The notes under the pieces were generated by a model. The model worked only from the letters and a program-made list of their open reading frames with translations. It did not search any database and was not told the DNA's origin. A DNA stretch of 64,000 nt, taken from positions 7,688,001 through 7,752,000 of the forward strand of contig NC_065877.1 of assembly GCF_933775445.1 (NCBI RefSeq), written 5' to 3'. The translations under genes were made by a program, and so were the position numbers. Shown here piece by piece: positions 24,589 through 36,402 of this stretch (position 1 is the stretch's first letter; each line of letters starts with the position of its first letter). This DNA is from Argentina anserina (taxonomy: Eukaryota; Streptophyta; Magnoliopsida; Rosales; Rosaceae).

Positions 24589-24601
24589 GCTTGGGGGTAA
24601 G
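24589..24601 (+). promoter_or_regulatory. Polypurine tract of the gag-only element
   Basis: AGCTTGGGGGTAAG directly precedes the TGTTG start of the right LTR, in the expected position for the plus-strand primer. Confidence 0.7.
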
Positions 24602-25624
24602 TGTTGAGTCGTTTGGCAGCGGTAATATTGTTAGAATCATGGTGTTTATACTATTTTTGTGAATGTCGATAGAGAAAGACAGGGGCAAACGAGAGTTAAA
24701 AGGAAAAAGACAATCGTCTGTCTCGTAAATAAAAAGGCGAACGACTTTCTTTTTAAACTGAGAGAGAGGAAACAGGGATTAACGGGTAAAAGAGATGAAT
24801 GCGAGAAGACGATGTACTACATGAGGGAAGATGATCACTCACCAGGAAAGGCAATCGCGAGGAAAGAAGCTCCCGAGGAAAGACGATCGTTCGCTAGGAA
24901 AGTCGTACACAATGGAAACGACACAAATCGTTCTCGTAGAGATTGACATTAGCAAGGAGATGACTCATCTCCTCCTCGCAAGGGAAAAAAAGGAACGTGA
25001 GCATACAAAGTAGCTGCTCGCAAGGATATACGAACGCAAAGAAATGCATGCGTGTCTAACTAGGGATGGCAATGGGGAGGGTAGGGTCAGGGGATTGAAA
25101 AATCATACCCATACCCATGTCTGTTTGCATTCCCGTACCGGTCCCGATCCCCGTTATAGGATACTGGGTATTCTCCGTACCCATACCCTTAGGGGAATAA
25201 GTTTCCATACCCACCCAAATTCCCATTAATAACAATTTATTTTAATATAAAAAAATTCCATTAAAATACACAAAATATAAAAAAGATTAAAATAAAAATC
25301 AAATATCATAATAAAATTATCTCTTTACGTCAAAAAATTATTGTACGTGCAAATAATCACAAAATATATTTTTAATATTTTTCTATTTATTTACAATATA
25401 AGGATGATATAACAGAGAGATAAGGGAGGTGATTCTGATTGTGAGAAAGCTATTCAGATTAGAAACATACTGACTTTGCATCTGAGGGTTTTCTGCAGGT
25501 GCCCCTCTGATCGATCGTCCAAATTAAAGGAAATGCAAGACAAACAACGATCCACGTCAGTTCCTGTCCACGAATAGGTAGTTTGGTGAGTCAAACGCCC
25601 TTGAGAAATTTCTTGTCACCAACA
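24602..25624 (+). repeat. 3' LTR of the gag-only element
   Basis: About 1.02 kb, starting TGTTGAG and ending CACCAACA, so its termini TGTTG and CAACA are inverted. It contains a later insertion at about 25061-25395. Only its last ~230 bp can be compared with the truncated left LTR. Confidence 0.72.
25061..25395 (+). mobile_element. Fragment of a hAT-like element in the 3' LTR
   Basis: Starts TAGGGATGGCAATGGGG, a frequent plant hAT-type end, and continues with repeated CCCATACCC words into AT-rich sequence. It interrupts the LTR just before the block shared with the left LTR. No matching right terminus or 8-bp duplication was found. Confidence 0.4.
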
Positions 25625-25929
25625 GTGTACTTTGAACAATTATTCCTATAACTAATTATTGAGACAATCCATCAGTCTATATTGGTTGATGTTACGATGT
25701 ATACCTATGTAGCATGAAAACGTAGAAGAATGTGCATTTCTCGCTTCTGAAGCATAACGACTACAGAACTGCGATGAAAACGGTCAGAAGCGTTATTCCA
25801 ATAAAAATTTTGAAAGCGCCGTGGAAACACAAGTTTACGAAATAGAAACGCACATTTCCAATAAAATAATGGTTTTGAATTAGGATTTGATTTCAACAAA
25901 TCAATGATTTCAACAAATCAATGATCAAT

Positions 25930-26835
25930 TGAGCTCGAGATTTTAAGGGATATAGATTAATTACCAAGGGAGATGGGAATGGATCGCTGGAGCAGCTCGA
26001 TCTTGCCAAGGATGAAGAACGACGACGATGAAGCCCGACAACGAGGTGGTGGCGGTGTCGCAGAAAAACAAGAAAAAGAATAGCTCTAATTAGACTTTGG
26101 TTAAAGAAATTTGAGAAAGAAATGAGTTGGATTTAAAGGTAAAGGATTGGCTTACCATGAGAGGAACAAAGAGGCCGTCGGAGTCCTGATTCCTGGTTGG
26201 AATCCATGGAAGCTTGGCTACTGTTCAATTCTCAATCAAATTGGAAATTGAACTATGAGGATGATTGATGGACATCAATCATTACGTAGAGGAAGAGGAG
26301 GTGAATCGGATGGTGAGATTGCATGTGGGTTTCCGGCAAGGACGGTGACGAAGAGGGATGAGAGAGATGGTGGCAGCTCGGTGGACAAAAAATAAAGCAC
26401 GAGAGCAGTGCTCTCTGTTGTGTTGTCGAGTGAGGAAGGAAGAAATGAAGGGAGGGAGGAAATTGGCCAGGTTAAAAGGAAAGGAGTTGGGCTGAGAACT
26501 GGGCTCGGGTTATTTGTCCAAGAATTGATAAGTTGGGCTTATTTTAAAGAATAGAACTAAAAGCCTAGACCAATTTTTACGAATTGATCCAACGGTTGAA
26601 ATGCGACGTTACTAGATCGACGGTCACAATTGTAGTTGCGTAAAACAAATTTGAGTAAAACATTTTTAAAGTATGAGAAAATATTTGTAAAGTCACAAAA
26701 ATAAATTAGAGCGTTGGAAATTCTCATGGCAACGTGTAGTTTAATATCGACGTATTAAACTACGTTATTCGAAAAATGTCGATTATTTAATCCAAGTGTG
26801 TTGGTTAAACGAGATTAAAAATCTCAGGTATTACA
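25930..26835 (-). mobile_element. Possible inverted LTR remnant
   Basis: On the minus strand the sequence begins TGTAATACCTGAG and continues through a C/T-rich leader-like stretch (around 26380-26470). This resembles the layout of the Tekay-like solo LTR upstream. No clear far end or TSD was found, and it could instead be another non-coding repeat. Confidence 0.35.
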
Positions 26836-28432
26836 TTTTGTATAACTTATATATATATATATATATATTATTTTATTCCGATTTTTCCAAAATGTACCCG
26901 TTTCTAAAAAATTTGAAAAAAAAAAAACACTTCCGCATTTCCGTACGTTTCACTTTCACGTATCCATACATGATTCCATGCAGCTTAGATGTATTATGTA
27001 TACACCTAGCCTTAAAACCACTGCTCTATACGACCACAAATGCATCACTGGATGGTGTCACACTGACCGTATATGCATGTCACCTGTTGTTCTCTCTTTC
27101 AAGGAGTTAACTGAGGGCAAGGGCAACACATGCATACCGAGCATGCCATATAGTCATATAGAGCAGGACCAAGATTAAGATCGCTACCAACTGATCGGTT
27201 TATAGTTGAAGGCAGCCGAAGTTCAGAACCAGTACTTCCAGCAGGATATCTGTCTGGAGGAGTACTTTTGGCTAATGTGTCGTCTTATCCATTCGGTCAT
27301 ATCTGGTTGTCTTGGCATAGCTATTTTCTGTACTTTCCAGTAGAATTGATCAGTTCCTGAACAGTTTGGTGTGCAACATTAAAGATGAGTACGTATATTT
27401 GTAGAAGTGTTCCCTTCAGACGCTCAACTCCTGTCAAGAAATGTAATAACTAATGGTAATTACGAGCATTTAAAAAAAAAGTAACTACGAAAATTCTTCC
27501 CCCGCTAGGTCGAGGTTCACTTTCTGACGTGGCTAAATAACAACTATATATTTCATTGTCTAACTATAGTCAGACTAAACTCCTTGTTTCTCCAATTATC
27601 CGTTAACGTTTAATTGGAGAGAGAATGGGAAAAATGGTAAAATAGAATAGGGTAGAAAATGGTAAAATTTCTAAGAGATACAGACATTGTTTCTCTGTAG
27701 TTCTGTTATATTGGTTCTCATATACAGTTCTCCACCGACGTTCTCCAACCCTTCTGGTCCTCCTAACCGTATGTGCTCCGCTCCAGCGCTGTCGCAGCCT
27801 CCCAATGCCACCAACAAGGTCATTATCCTAATTCCCAATTCTCCTTCTTCCAACCTAACATGGCTAAGAAATCTCAATTCCAATTTTATCCACAAAATTA
27901 AAACTAAACCCTTGACGAATTGGGCTTCATTTCTTCCATGTTAAGACTCTATGATCCCTCTTCCTTATCCTTGCCGTAAATCCCCAGAAAGATAAGGAAG
28001 AGTCGATAATCCAGCGCCCTGACCAGCTTAGGAAGATAAATGAGGAAGTTATCGGCAGCCGATTAGTGATGTTGCTTAATGAGAAGTCTATTGCAGGGGG
28101 CGGTGATGGTGCAAAAGGAGAGTTGAGATTGGGCAAAGTAAGGAGACATATGAGATTTGTTGGGTCATCAATTTTGGATTGGGTTTGAGTAATCTTTGGG
28201 TTTTGGTTTTAAAATTATTATAATTATTTTTCTGATTTTTTTTTTAAAGCAGGTAATTTATCTGATTTATTAACAAAGTTTTGGAAACTTGTGAATATCA
28301 AAAACAAATTAAAACTGTAAATATATTTATAATTACACCACATAATGACATAGTTAATTTTCAGGGACTTTTCTTGGTGTCGAAGCTATTTTCAATGAAT
28401 TTCATAAGGTTTTTGAACATTAAATTTTGGAT
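26836..28432. other. Intergenic region with a possible gene scrap
   Basis: Contains an AT microsatellite near 26849-26870. On the plus strand around 27965-28180 an open stretch of about 65 codons (with RKINEEVIGSR and GAKGELRLGK) looks protein-like, but I cannot assign it. It may be a captured or decayed exon. Nothing else is recognised. Confidence 0.35.
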
Positions 28433-28748
28433 AAAATACTGGTCACTCCTCACAATTTTACAAACTCGACAGTTTATTCCTTCAAGTTTCAATTTCGACT
28501 GATCACTCCTTATACTTTTCAAATTTGAGCAATTTGGTCATTCTGTCATCTTTCCATCAAAGTTGGGTGTTAAGTCTATCTAATTTTTAGATATCCAAAA
28601 AACAACTTAACACTCAAATAGGATGGAAAGATGACGGAATGACCAAATTGCTCAAATTTGGAAAGTATAAGGAGTGATCAGTTCAAATTGAAACTTGAAG
28701 GAGTAAGTTGTCGAGTTTGTGATAGTTTAAGGAGTGACTAGTATTTTG
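28433..28748. mobile_element. Foldback MITE, ~316 bp
   Basis: Two arms of about 130 bp are inverted copies: AAAATACTGGTCACTCCT at the left matches AGGAGTGACTAGTATTTT at the right, and GAGCAATTTGGTCATTC matches GAATGACCAAATTGCTC. Only about 50 bp separate the arms, so the transcript would form a long hairpin. I found no clear TSD. Confidence 0.85.
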
Positions 28749-29768
28749 TTCTTAATTTTTTTTAACATCAAAATTTAAGTTCAACTACATACACATGGCG
28801 CTACAGTGATGCGACAATTGTTCGCTTATTTTTGTTTTGACTTTGTTTAGTGGTTTCAGAATTTTAAAAGCGTTTAAAACTAGCTCTAGTGCCTAAAAAA
28901 ATCCAAACATTATTGTGCTCTACACGGCCATGCAAAAATTATTGGATATATATTTGCGTAACATGGCTACTGTTAAGGAGATATTATGACACAAAGGGTA
29001 GACCGAGTGGATCGAGACCCAAACGACGTCGAAAAAAGGTGAAATTTTAACCGGGCCTATGTTTCCATGTAATGATCACATCTTAAGATCGGTTTTCCTA
29101 AGATTATTTCCTATATACGGCTGCCCTTATGGAAGTAGTGTCTACATAAGGTTTATCGCGTTGATTGAGACTTATACATTATCGAAAGTATGTGAATTTT
29201 CATCAGTAGTCATACTTCATATAGTGATAACATCATACGGTCCGTTTTTAAAATTAATCTTTCTACAGTACAATAGTGTTGAAAACAAATATATTTGCAT
29301 ATAACATGAGACATAAGTTAGTAGGCAAGGTATGATTTATGTGATTGATACTGAATGAATGAAAATGCGGCCGTTGGATGTGACTTCGACATGATAAAAT
29401 GGCAATGGGTCTTATTCACCTATTTTCGTCGTCTTTTGGGCTTCCATCCATGTGATCAAACATGTGTAACAAATTACATCAAACCTTTTTGACTTTATTT
29501 TTTAAAGAGTTTGAGATTTAAGTTTTTTTTTGTTTAAGAAATTAATGCAACTATTTTTAATTTTTCTTTTATTTATATTTCATCATTTAATCATACCACT
29601 CTTGTACCAATTCGTAAAGTTGTTTCTTTAGATCATGTTCTTACAGTTTTTTCCTCATCTCAGTAATCCAATCCCAATTCACAAAATATGTTTCAAAAGA
29701 AAACAAAACAAAACAAAAATATGAAAGTTCTCCACTTTCTCCCCTGTAATAACTCCTTCATATTCACA
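28749..29768. other. Intergenic region, nothing recognised
   Basis: AT-rich sequence with short chance frames only. Confidence 0.6.
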
Positions 29769-31250
29769 ACCAAAACTAGGGATGTAAGTAGGCTCGAGCC
29801 GCTCATGTTTGACTCATGTTCGGCTCACTTTTAGTTTGTTCTTGAGCTCAATATTAAGCCCGACCGTGAAAATGAGCCGAGTTTGAACAACAATTATTCG
29901 ACTCGTTCGACTCGTTTAGCTCGTGAAACTAGCTCGGCTCATTAAAAGCTCAGCTCGTTTATTAATTAAGTTTGATTTTTTAATTTATAGTATATATAAA
30001 ATATAATTTTTGTATAAGAAATAATATTCAAAATAGAATATTAGTTAGATTGAGCTAAAATGTTTTTTTTTAGAATAATTAGTTAAAGAATTTAAGTTCA
30101 ATAACCAGTTTGATTATATTATAAGAATTTTGTTCAGTGAGATGGTCTATTTCTCTTCTCTATCTCTTCTCCTCACCCTAGCTCTTCTCAACAGCGACGA
30201 CGGGTTCAAGGCTTGTGGAGGTAGCGGCGGCCATGGCAAGTATGGAGTTCGGCTCCAGTTTCGAGGTGGATCTGGGCACCCAGTGAGATTCATAGAGGTT
30301 GTCATCTCTAATGTTCCTTGGATGGTAGCTCGGCAACTTTCATTCATGGCGATTCTTCGAGTTCACTGGTGGTCGATAGAGGTGGGAGTGTCGGGAGTCG
30401 CATCCAAGTCTGCCCGGCTGAGTTTGGTGTGCCAAGTCTCTTCTCCTCTCACTCCAAATCTTGTGGTTCCACAGTGTGTGTTGGTCGGGGTTCATGGCCA
30501 TCTGAGGTGGTAACGTGGGCAGATGTTGTTTGCAGCAGAGCTGGTGGGTGGGTTCCCTTAGCTCATGGCTTTGGGCTAGGGTTTGGTGTCAAGCATTATA
30601 TTGGGCTTCAATTGTGGAACCTATCAATTTGACCAAGCATAGGGATAACCCTGGCGATGCGGTTTTTACGGTCCATGTTGAGGGGACCTTCTAGGATCGT
30701 GTTGACTTTTTAGATCTTGCTAGGTTATCTCTGAATAGGATGACCCTAGTGGGATAATAAGTGAGTTTTCTCACATTTGGTTTTGGTTTTGATCCTGAAT
30801 TTTTGGTTCTGGTGCTTTCTCATTGATGGTCTGGTAACATTGAGTTATATAGGGTTTTCTTATGTGGCTTGCATGGTTCAATTGTTTCGAAGCCCTAGAG
30901 GGTGTTCCATGTTTATGTTACATTCATACTTTACTATATATGACAAAATCATCCATTCTAAAAAAATAACCAGTTTGATTTATTATGACATCATATTTTG
31001 AAATTTCTTTTTAATCTCTTAATATTAAAATTTTAGTTTTATATGTTTCAAACCGGGTCGATTTAAGTTTGAACTCGTCTAATAAAATGAGCCGAGCTGA
31101 GCCCAGTTCGAACTTTTTCAAACCGAGTTTGAAAAAGAAGGACGAAAATCACATTTTAGCCTGACTTGAGCTTAATTATATGAAAACACGTCAAATATGA
31201 ACAACCTAGTATTCGGCTCAAATTGTCTCATTTACCCTCCTAACCAAAAC
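29769..31250. mobile_element. hAT element (1.47 kb) with 8-bp TSD
   Basis: Element 29777-31242 starts TAGGGATGTAAGTAGG and ends CTCATTTACCCTCCTA, flanked by the direct repeat ACCAAAAC (29769-29776 and 31243-31250). Subterminal zones on both sides carry many GAGC, GCTCG and GCCGAG words, as in other hAT elements. It has no transposase frame and hosts a nested retroposon. Confidence 0.85.
30100..30981 (+). mobile_element. Poly-A retroposon nested in the hAT element
   Basis: An 850-bp GC-richer block (30116-30965) flanked by the 16-bp direct repeat AATAACCAGTTTGATT (30100-30115 and 30966-30981) and ending in a short run of A. A long TSD plus poly-A tail is the mark of LINE-type reverse transcription (SINE, truncated LINE or processed transcript). 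A 127-codon frame opens at 30130 but resembles no family I know. Its source is unidentified. Confidence 0.75.
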
Positions 31251-32257
31251 AATTCATTTTATGACAAACATGTAGGAAATGGGGTTTCATCTAAGAGATA
31301 AGTCGTCTCTCTACTTGTGCAATATCCCATTTCAAGTCATTCTCTGTGTATTCCTCTCTTCTCTCAGTAATCGAATCCCAATTCAATTTTATCATCTTGG
31401 TAATTTTCCTTCTCTCTCAATCCCAATTCAATTTCATTCCCAATGAAAGTTGAAAAGCTACAAAGTCCCAACAAGATCGAATATCTGATTCAAGCCCAGA
31501 AAGACATCATCTGTGCGCAAATCAATCCTAATTTTTTTTTCAGTTCAAAGAGCTAAAATTGAATTCGAGATTTTACCATAGAGGAACCCATAAATCGGCT
31601 TGGGTCATGATCCTCTGAATATTGGTGCTCACCATGGCTGCGAAGTTTCAAGTTATGGGTTAGAGAGAGAGAGAGAGAGAGGATTAATGATGGGAGAAGA
31701 ATATGGGGGTAACCTTGAATATATAGTCATTGAGATATCTTCTACATATTCGATTAAACAAACATTCACTAAAATTTCACTAAAATTTGAATTCAGAATT
31801 CATAGTATAAAACTGTACTGAGGTTTTACCAACGGAGTGTAAATGGTTCTAGCTATGGCCATGGTGAAGACTTCTAAAGTTCTGACCATTGAGATTTGAG
31901 ACTCAATATATATGATAGTTGGTATTTCTGTTTTTACTGTTCATTTTTTGGTAGCATGCTAACAACGCGTGTTCTACACTCCGTTAGTGTGAAAGTCCAC
32001 CCTTGGTAACTATGTGACATCGTACAAGACATTTTGAGAGGCGAGGGCCGGCCCTAAGAATTCTGAGGTAATGATTAAGAGATCGATTAAGAAGAATGAA
32101 CAAGACGCTAGTAAAAATCACCAATTCCTCTCTACAAACATTTGAAAACTGCGATGTTTATAACTGATAGTCTAAATATGCATGTAAAAAATTCTTTACA
32201 ATTAATTGCTAATCATTTCTTGCTACAAGCAGTATTCGGCGGGAAGGAAAGCAAGTC
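31251..32257. other. Intergenic region with GA repeat and small TIR sequence
   Basis: Contains a GA microsatellite at 31662-31681 and a possible 155-bp TIR sequence at 31831-31985. No gene is recognised. The right end is the likely 3' UTR of the minus-strand gene next to it. Confidence 0.5.
31831..31985. mobile_element. Possible 155-bp MITE
   Basis: Bounded by AACGGAGTGTA and its exact inverted copy TACACTCCGTT. No TSD was seen, so it may be a chance or an old element. Confidence 0.35.
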
Positions 32258-32608
32258 TCAATGGGCTTCGTCTGCCTCCCACAAGCCAAGGGCCCGGACT
32301 AGGAACGCCGAGCCGGCTACCACGACCGCCGCGAAAACTGGAGGCACGATGAAATCAATCTTGGACTTACTGAACAGGTGAGACGGCAAGCAGATAACAT
32401 CTCCGGGAACGTCGGCCAGAACCCTTATCGACGCTTCCGAGCCGCACGAGGAAGACGAAGAAATGGCCGAGACAAACGCAACCTCAGGAGAGAAAGAGGC
32501 CAGAGCCACCGTGAGAGTGAGGCAAGCGGTCCACGTGGCTGCGAAGACTAGGACCGGTAGGCGGGGCGTGAGACGCGTGAGGGTGGAGGTGAAGAGAGAA
32601 GGGAGCAT
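32258..32608 (-). CDS. Small plant membrane protein, 116 aa, unknown function
   Basis: Single-exon frame. Two hydrophobic segments are visible: residues about 18-52 (LPVLVFAATWTACLTLTVAL) and about 87-107 (IVPPVFAAVVVAGSAFLVRA). A Ser-rich and Cys-containing loop lies between them. The even hydrophobic pattern, the TATA box just upstream and GC-rich codons unlike the AT-rich flanks support a real gene. It resembles unnamed small transmembrane proteins I recall from other plants, but I know no function. The leader would be very short, about 10 bases, because the TATA box lies only some 37 bp before the ATG. Confidence 0.72.
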   Translation of the reverse strand: MLPSLFTSTLTRLTPRLPVLVFAATWTACLTLTVALASFSPEVAFVSAISSSSSCGSEASIRVLADVPGDVICLPSHLFSKSKIDFIVPPVFAAVVVAGSAFLVRALGLWEADEAH

Positions 32609-32644
32609 GATGAGGGTGTTGTTTGGGTGTTGGAGGTGTTAGGG

Positions 32645-32651
32645 TTTTATA
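32645..32651 (-). promoter_or_regulatory. TATA box of the small membrane protein gene
   Basis: TATAAAA on the minus strand (in CCTATAAAACCC), correctly placed upstream of the 116-aa frame. Confidence 0.65.
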
Positions 32652-33292
32652 GGTAATGTGATGGAGTCGAAAGTCAAGAGTGGGATGGAGGGAGAGGACC
32701 TAATTTCAACGACTTCACATTTTGGGGAGTTTAGGTGGGAACTGGTGACTCATGCATGTTGACTAATGCGTCTCAACTCTCAACGAATTTTTTAGGTCTT
32801 ACTCTTCTTCTATAATTATATTTTCTTCAATATGTGAAATGTCTCGACTTTTTACTTTAGAGACTTGGTCGTCTGAACTTGATTGAAGATGTATTCATAT
32901 GTATTTTACGCTTATGATTGAGAAAGAGCGAAGATTAAGCTCAAACTCGATAAACATTATTCAAGGCTTCAAGTTATATGAGGCCATGAGCAACTCAGGC
33001 ATAAGATCTCGTTTGGTTCCACTTGCACATTTAGATTCATACTTGGAAGAAGAAAAAGAACACCAATGTAAGTATGTTGCAGCCAGTCATATATCCACAT
33101 GACATTTGGATTTTGATAATAATACACAGGACACAAGGGACAAGCAGTCTTTCGACTTTAGAATTGTGCATTAAGCAGATAGAACATGTTGAACACAGGG
33201 ATTTGGAAGTATAGGAATGACAACGATTAACATTACATATACCTGCTAGTATACACAAGCTGATTTCCTAGTAGACATTCACTCCATACACA

Positions 33293-36163
33293 TTATGAAC
33301 TACAATGGGAGAGCGCTTTCTCTCGAAGAGATAGAGAAATAAAGCCACCATATGAAATAGAGATTGTAACAAGCATAACCACCAGCATTATATTGAATGA
33401 GATGTATGGACTGCTAAAGAAGACCACTGCAATAGTACCACTCTGCCAGACCTTGAGCTGTGCAAATGCACCTTCCTGTAAAATCATATAAGCAGCAAAT
33501 GCGCAGCAGTTAAAGATTTAACAATGAAGGATCCTAATTCCCAAATAACAAGAACTTGAAGAAACATTGTAGAAAAAGGTTAGATAAACACAGTATCATG
33601 TTTGAAGTATATGGCAAGCAAAGCACTGAGTTGTGTATTTAAGACTCCATCACCAATGCCCAATGCGGCTGCCATTATAAGAGGGTATACAGTTCCAGGT
33701 ACTCCACTCACTGGACTGCATTATAACGGCAAGAAGTTAAACACAACAGAAGGTTGAAACTAGAAATCAGTGAACTAAAACATATTCAACTATACAAAGA
33801 TGTTTTACAGAAGTGTAAATACTGCCAACCTGTATATTAGAAGAAGCCAGAGAAATATCATGGTCTGAAAGAAAACTCCAGCAGAAACTATTATTGTGAT
33901 GGACCTGAGACCAGATGTAAATCGACCTGCAGCCAGTGAACACTGAAGAAAAAGGTAAACCATGTCAAAAGGTGATCAAAATGTAAGAGACCATAAATAA
34001 ACCGTGTCCAAGCGTAAGAAGAATTGTGCTGTCCAGAGACTTCGCAATTTTCAATTTTCATTACCACCATCTCTATTAAGCATATAAATATAATCCCAGA
34101 AAAGGTAAGTCATGAACATCTTGGTATCCCCTTAAAAACTTATTAATCAGAGAGTTTCCTCACTTTTATGAAAGAAAAGGTACAATTTGTGATAGAATAT
34201 AAATGAGAACCCCACAATTTGTGATAGAATATATATGAGAACCAAAGTACAATTTATGAGGAAGTTTCATTTTTCTTATACGTAAGTTTGACCCTCCCTG
34301 TAACCAATAAAAACAAGTTTGCTCCTCCCAGAAAGAAAATAAAGAGAAGGTGAAAACGATGCTTAGAGAAAATATCATTCCTAATTTCCTATGAACAAAA
34401 GAATGTATTGATTTCAATCATATCTCCACCGAACGAATAACTGTGCAAACTACATGTTTCAGCATACTTACTATTGCATCACAAGCCCCATAAACTGCCA
34501 TTGCACCACCAACACCAGAGACACCAAGCGTTGGACTAACAACATACTTAGTGTATTCAGCCCTAGTAGTTGAAAAAATTAGTCCCATGGTTAAAATAAG
34601 AATTTGAAAAAGAAAATCAAGTGATAATGTTTGGCTTTAAAGTATGCAGCAATACTTGGTTAAGTAATTACCAAACAAATGCTTGTTGCAATCCTGAATA
34701 TGCCATGAGGGGGATGATCAATAGCATCCGTACATCATACAAAGGTCTAATTACTGTCTTCGACAACGATATTACAGAAGCATACAAGTTGAGGAAAGGA
34801 CCCTGGGGGTCCTCCTCTTTAATACCCCTTTTAAGCAAAAAGCACATCAGTATGGTACCTAAGGTCATACTGACAAGAAATACACTGAATAATAAGGTTG
34901 TGCCATTAGTACTTCCCCCCCTGTCATGATGAAAAGAAAAACAAACTCAGCACACATCAATTTCTGACAAAATAATGCTAAACCTGAAATCAAACAATTA
35001 ATGTACGAGCAGAAACAATGATAAGATTCATAATAGCACAAAAAAACTTAATGCATTATGTGCCAATTACCATTTTGAGTTTCAAAATTAGAGGATAGAC
35101 TATGAAGGCAGTTTCTTTTACGAAAAATCTGTATTAATACGAGATCAAAATCAATTTCATCATGAGTCATGATTCATTACTCAGAAGTCCAAAGAGGGGT
35201 ATGAAACCACAAGCCACGACTGACCACCCTGATAGTGCTACTTGTAGACAGTGAGTATAAGATTCAGTATCATTTAAACAAATCAGATTATCTTAATAAG
35301 GTTAGGGGATAAATGTAGATATCCAGAGACCAATTCTTCTATAATAGGATTGTCAGATCTGTGTGCCAGTAAGATCTAAAAAAAAAAAAAACTAAAATAA
35401 CCAGGAAGTTCAAGATGAGATATACTGTTCCATCACTTAGCAAGGCGAGCGATATGAGATTTCCCACAAACTGCAAAATTTCAGAGTATGATTATTAGAC
35501 AATTTGATATGACAAGTTCAATCGCAAATGTAATACAAAATGTCCCGTTATAAACAATTATACTTCCTCAGAAAGATCCGACATATTCACCAGGTGACAG
35601 GCAAACGTTCCCTAAAACTCTCCATTGAACTGGCCAATAATCGTCCCTTCATGTAAGCTATTATCTTTGGCATGACTACGCGCTGTGGAAGTCAAATATG
35701 TCCCCTGATGGATCCACAGTAAGGTCAGAAACACTATCCACCTTTTGCCATCACATACAAATAACAGAACTCCAAACAAAACCCAAAAACATGGCCTAAT
35801 ATAGTTTTCTGCTATCAAATACCTGCCCAACCCATATAATGGAAGCAGCAAAACCCATGTACAATGAAGCTGGAACCATAGTATACCTACAAAACATCAC
35901 TCCAAACATTTAGAACCAATTACAAATCAATCCACAAATGTATGTGAAACTAACATTTACACATAGAAAGCAAACTAGAGTGAGTAAGAGTGCACCAAGT
36001 AGGCTTCAAATTGGCAGGCAGCGATGAACAACCAATACCCACTAGTCCCAAGAATCAAAGCATTCTTTGATCCCAGCTTCCTAACCACCGGAGACGCCAC
36101 CAGCGAGAAAAACGTGAACGACAAATACCATATCCCAAGCGACGTCGTTCCCAAATCCCCCTC
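33293..36163 (-). pseudogene. UNC93-like 3 pseudogene (tandem copy)
   Basis: Second copy of the UNC93-like gene next to it, same exon plan: 35996-36163, 35823-35886, 35591-35704, 35426-35470, 34672-34920, 34472-34562, 33830-33942, 33592-33715 and 33293-33475 (exons 2-10). Splice sites are kept, but the frame is broken three times. Exon 2 has a 4-bp duplication (GGCAGGCA on the plus strand, 36013-36020). In exon 4 the Trp after FNGEF is TAG (35612-35614). Exon 6 has one G too many in a G6 run (34915-34920). Exon 1 is not recognisable upstream of the exon 2 acceptor, only its splice donor region. The family is a 12-helix MFS-like membrane protein. Recall suggests this copy is nearer Arabidopsis UNC93-3 than the intact copy is. 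Confidence 0.85.
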
Positions 36164-36402
36164 CTGCCAACCAAAAAAATCACATCAATTCCTCCACACA
36201 TGTATCACAAAATTCAAGAAACAAATCGAATAAAAAAAAACACCCACAGTGTTGACATGAGTGAGGCCAAAACGAGAGGTGTGCCGGCGAAGAAGTGATT
36301 GGGAGGCACAAGACAAACGGAGGGAGGGGACTGAATTATTGGATTAATTTCAGTTGAAAAGTAGAAAAGATTCAGAATTTGTGGGTGGGGGTGAAGAATC
36401 AA

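Larger units (their letters stand above)
20271..25624 (+). mobile_element. Gag-only LTR retrotransposon, 5' LTR truncated
   Basis: Two diverged LTR-like blocks match in order: 20271-20382 with 25396-25505, and 22756-22879 with about 25505-25624, both ending in CAACA. After the left LTR comes a Tat-type primer binding site, then a decayed gag, then a polypurine tract and a full right LTR. No protease, RT, RNase H or integrase exists between the gag end and the polypurine tract. This is the plan of non-autonomous gag-only elements (LARD or TR-GAG type). The left LTR lacks its first part, so no TSD can be checked. Confidence 0.75.
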
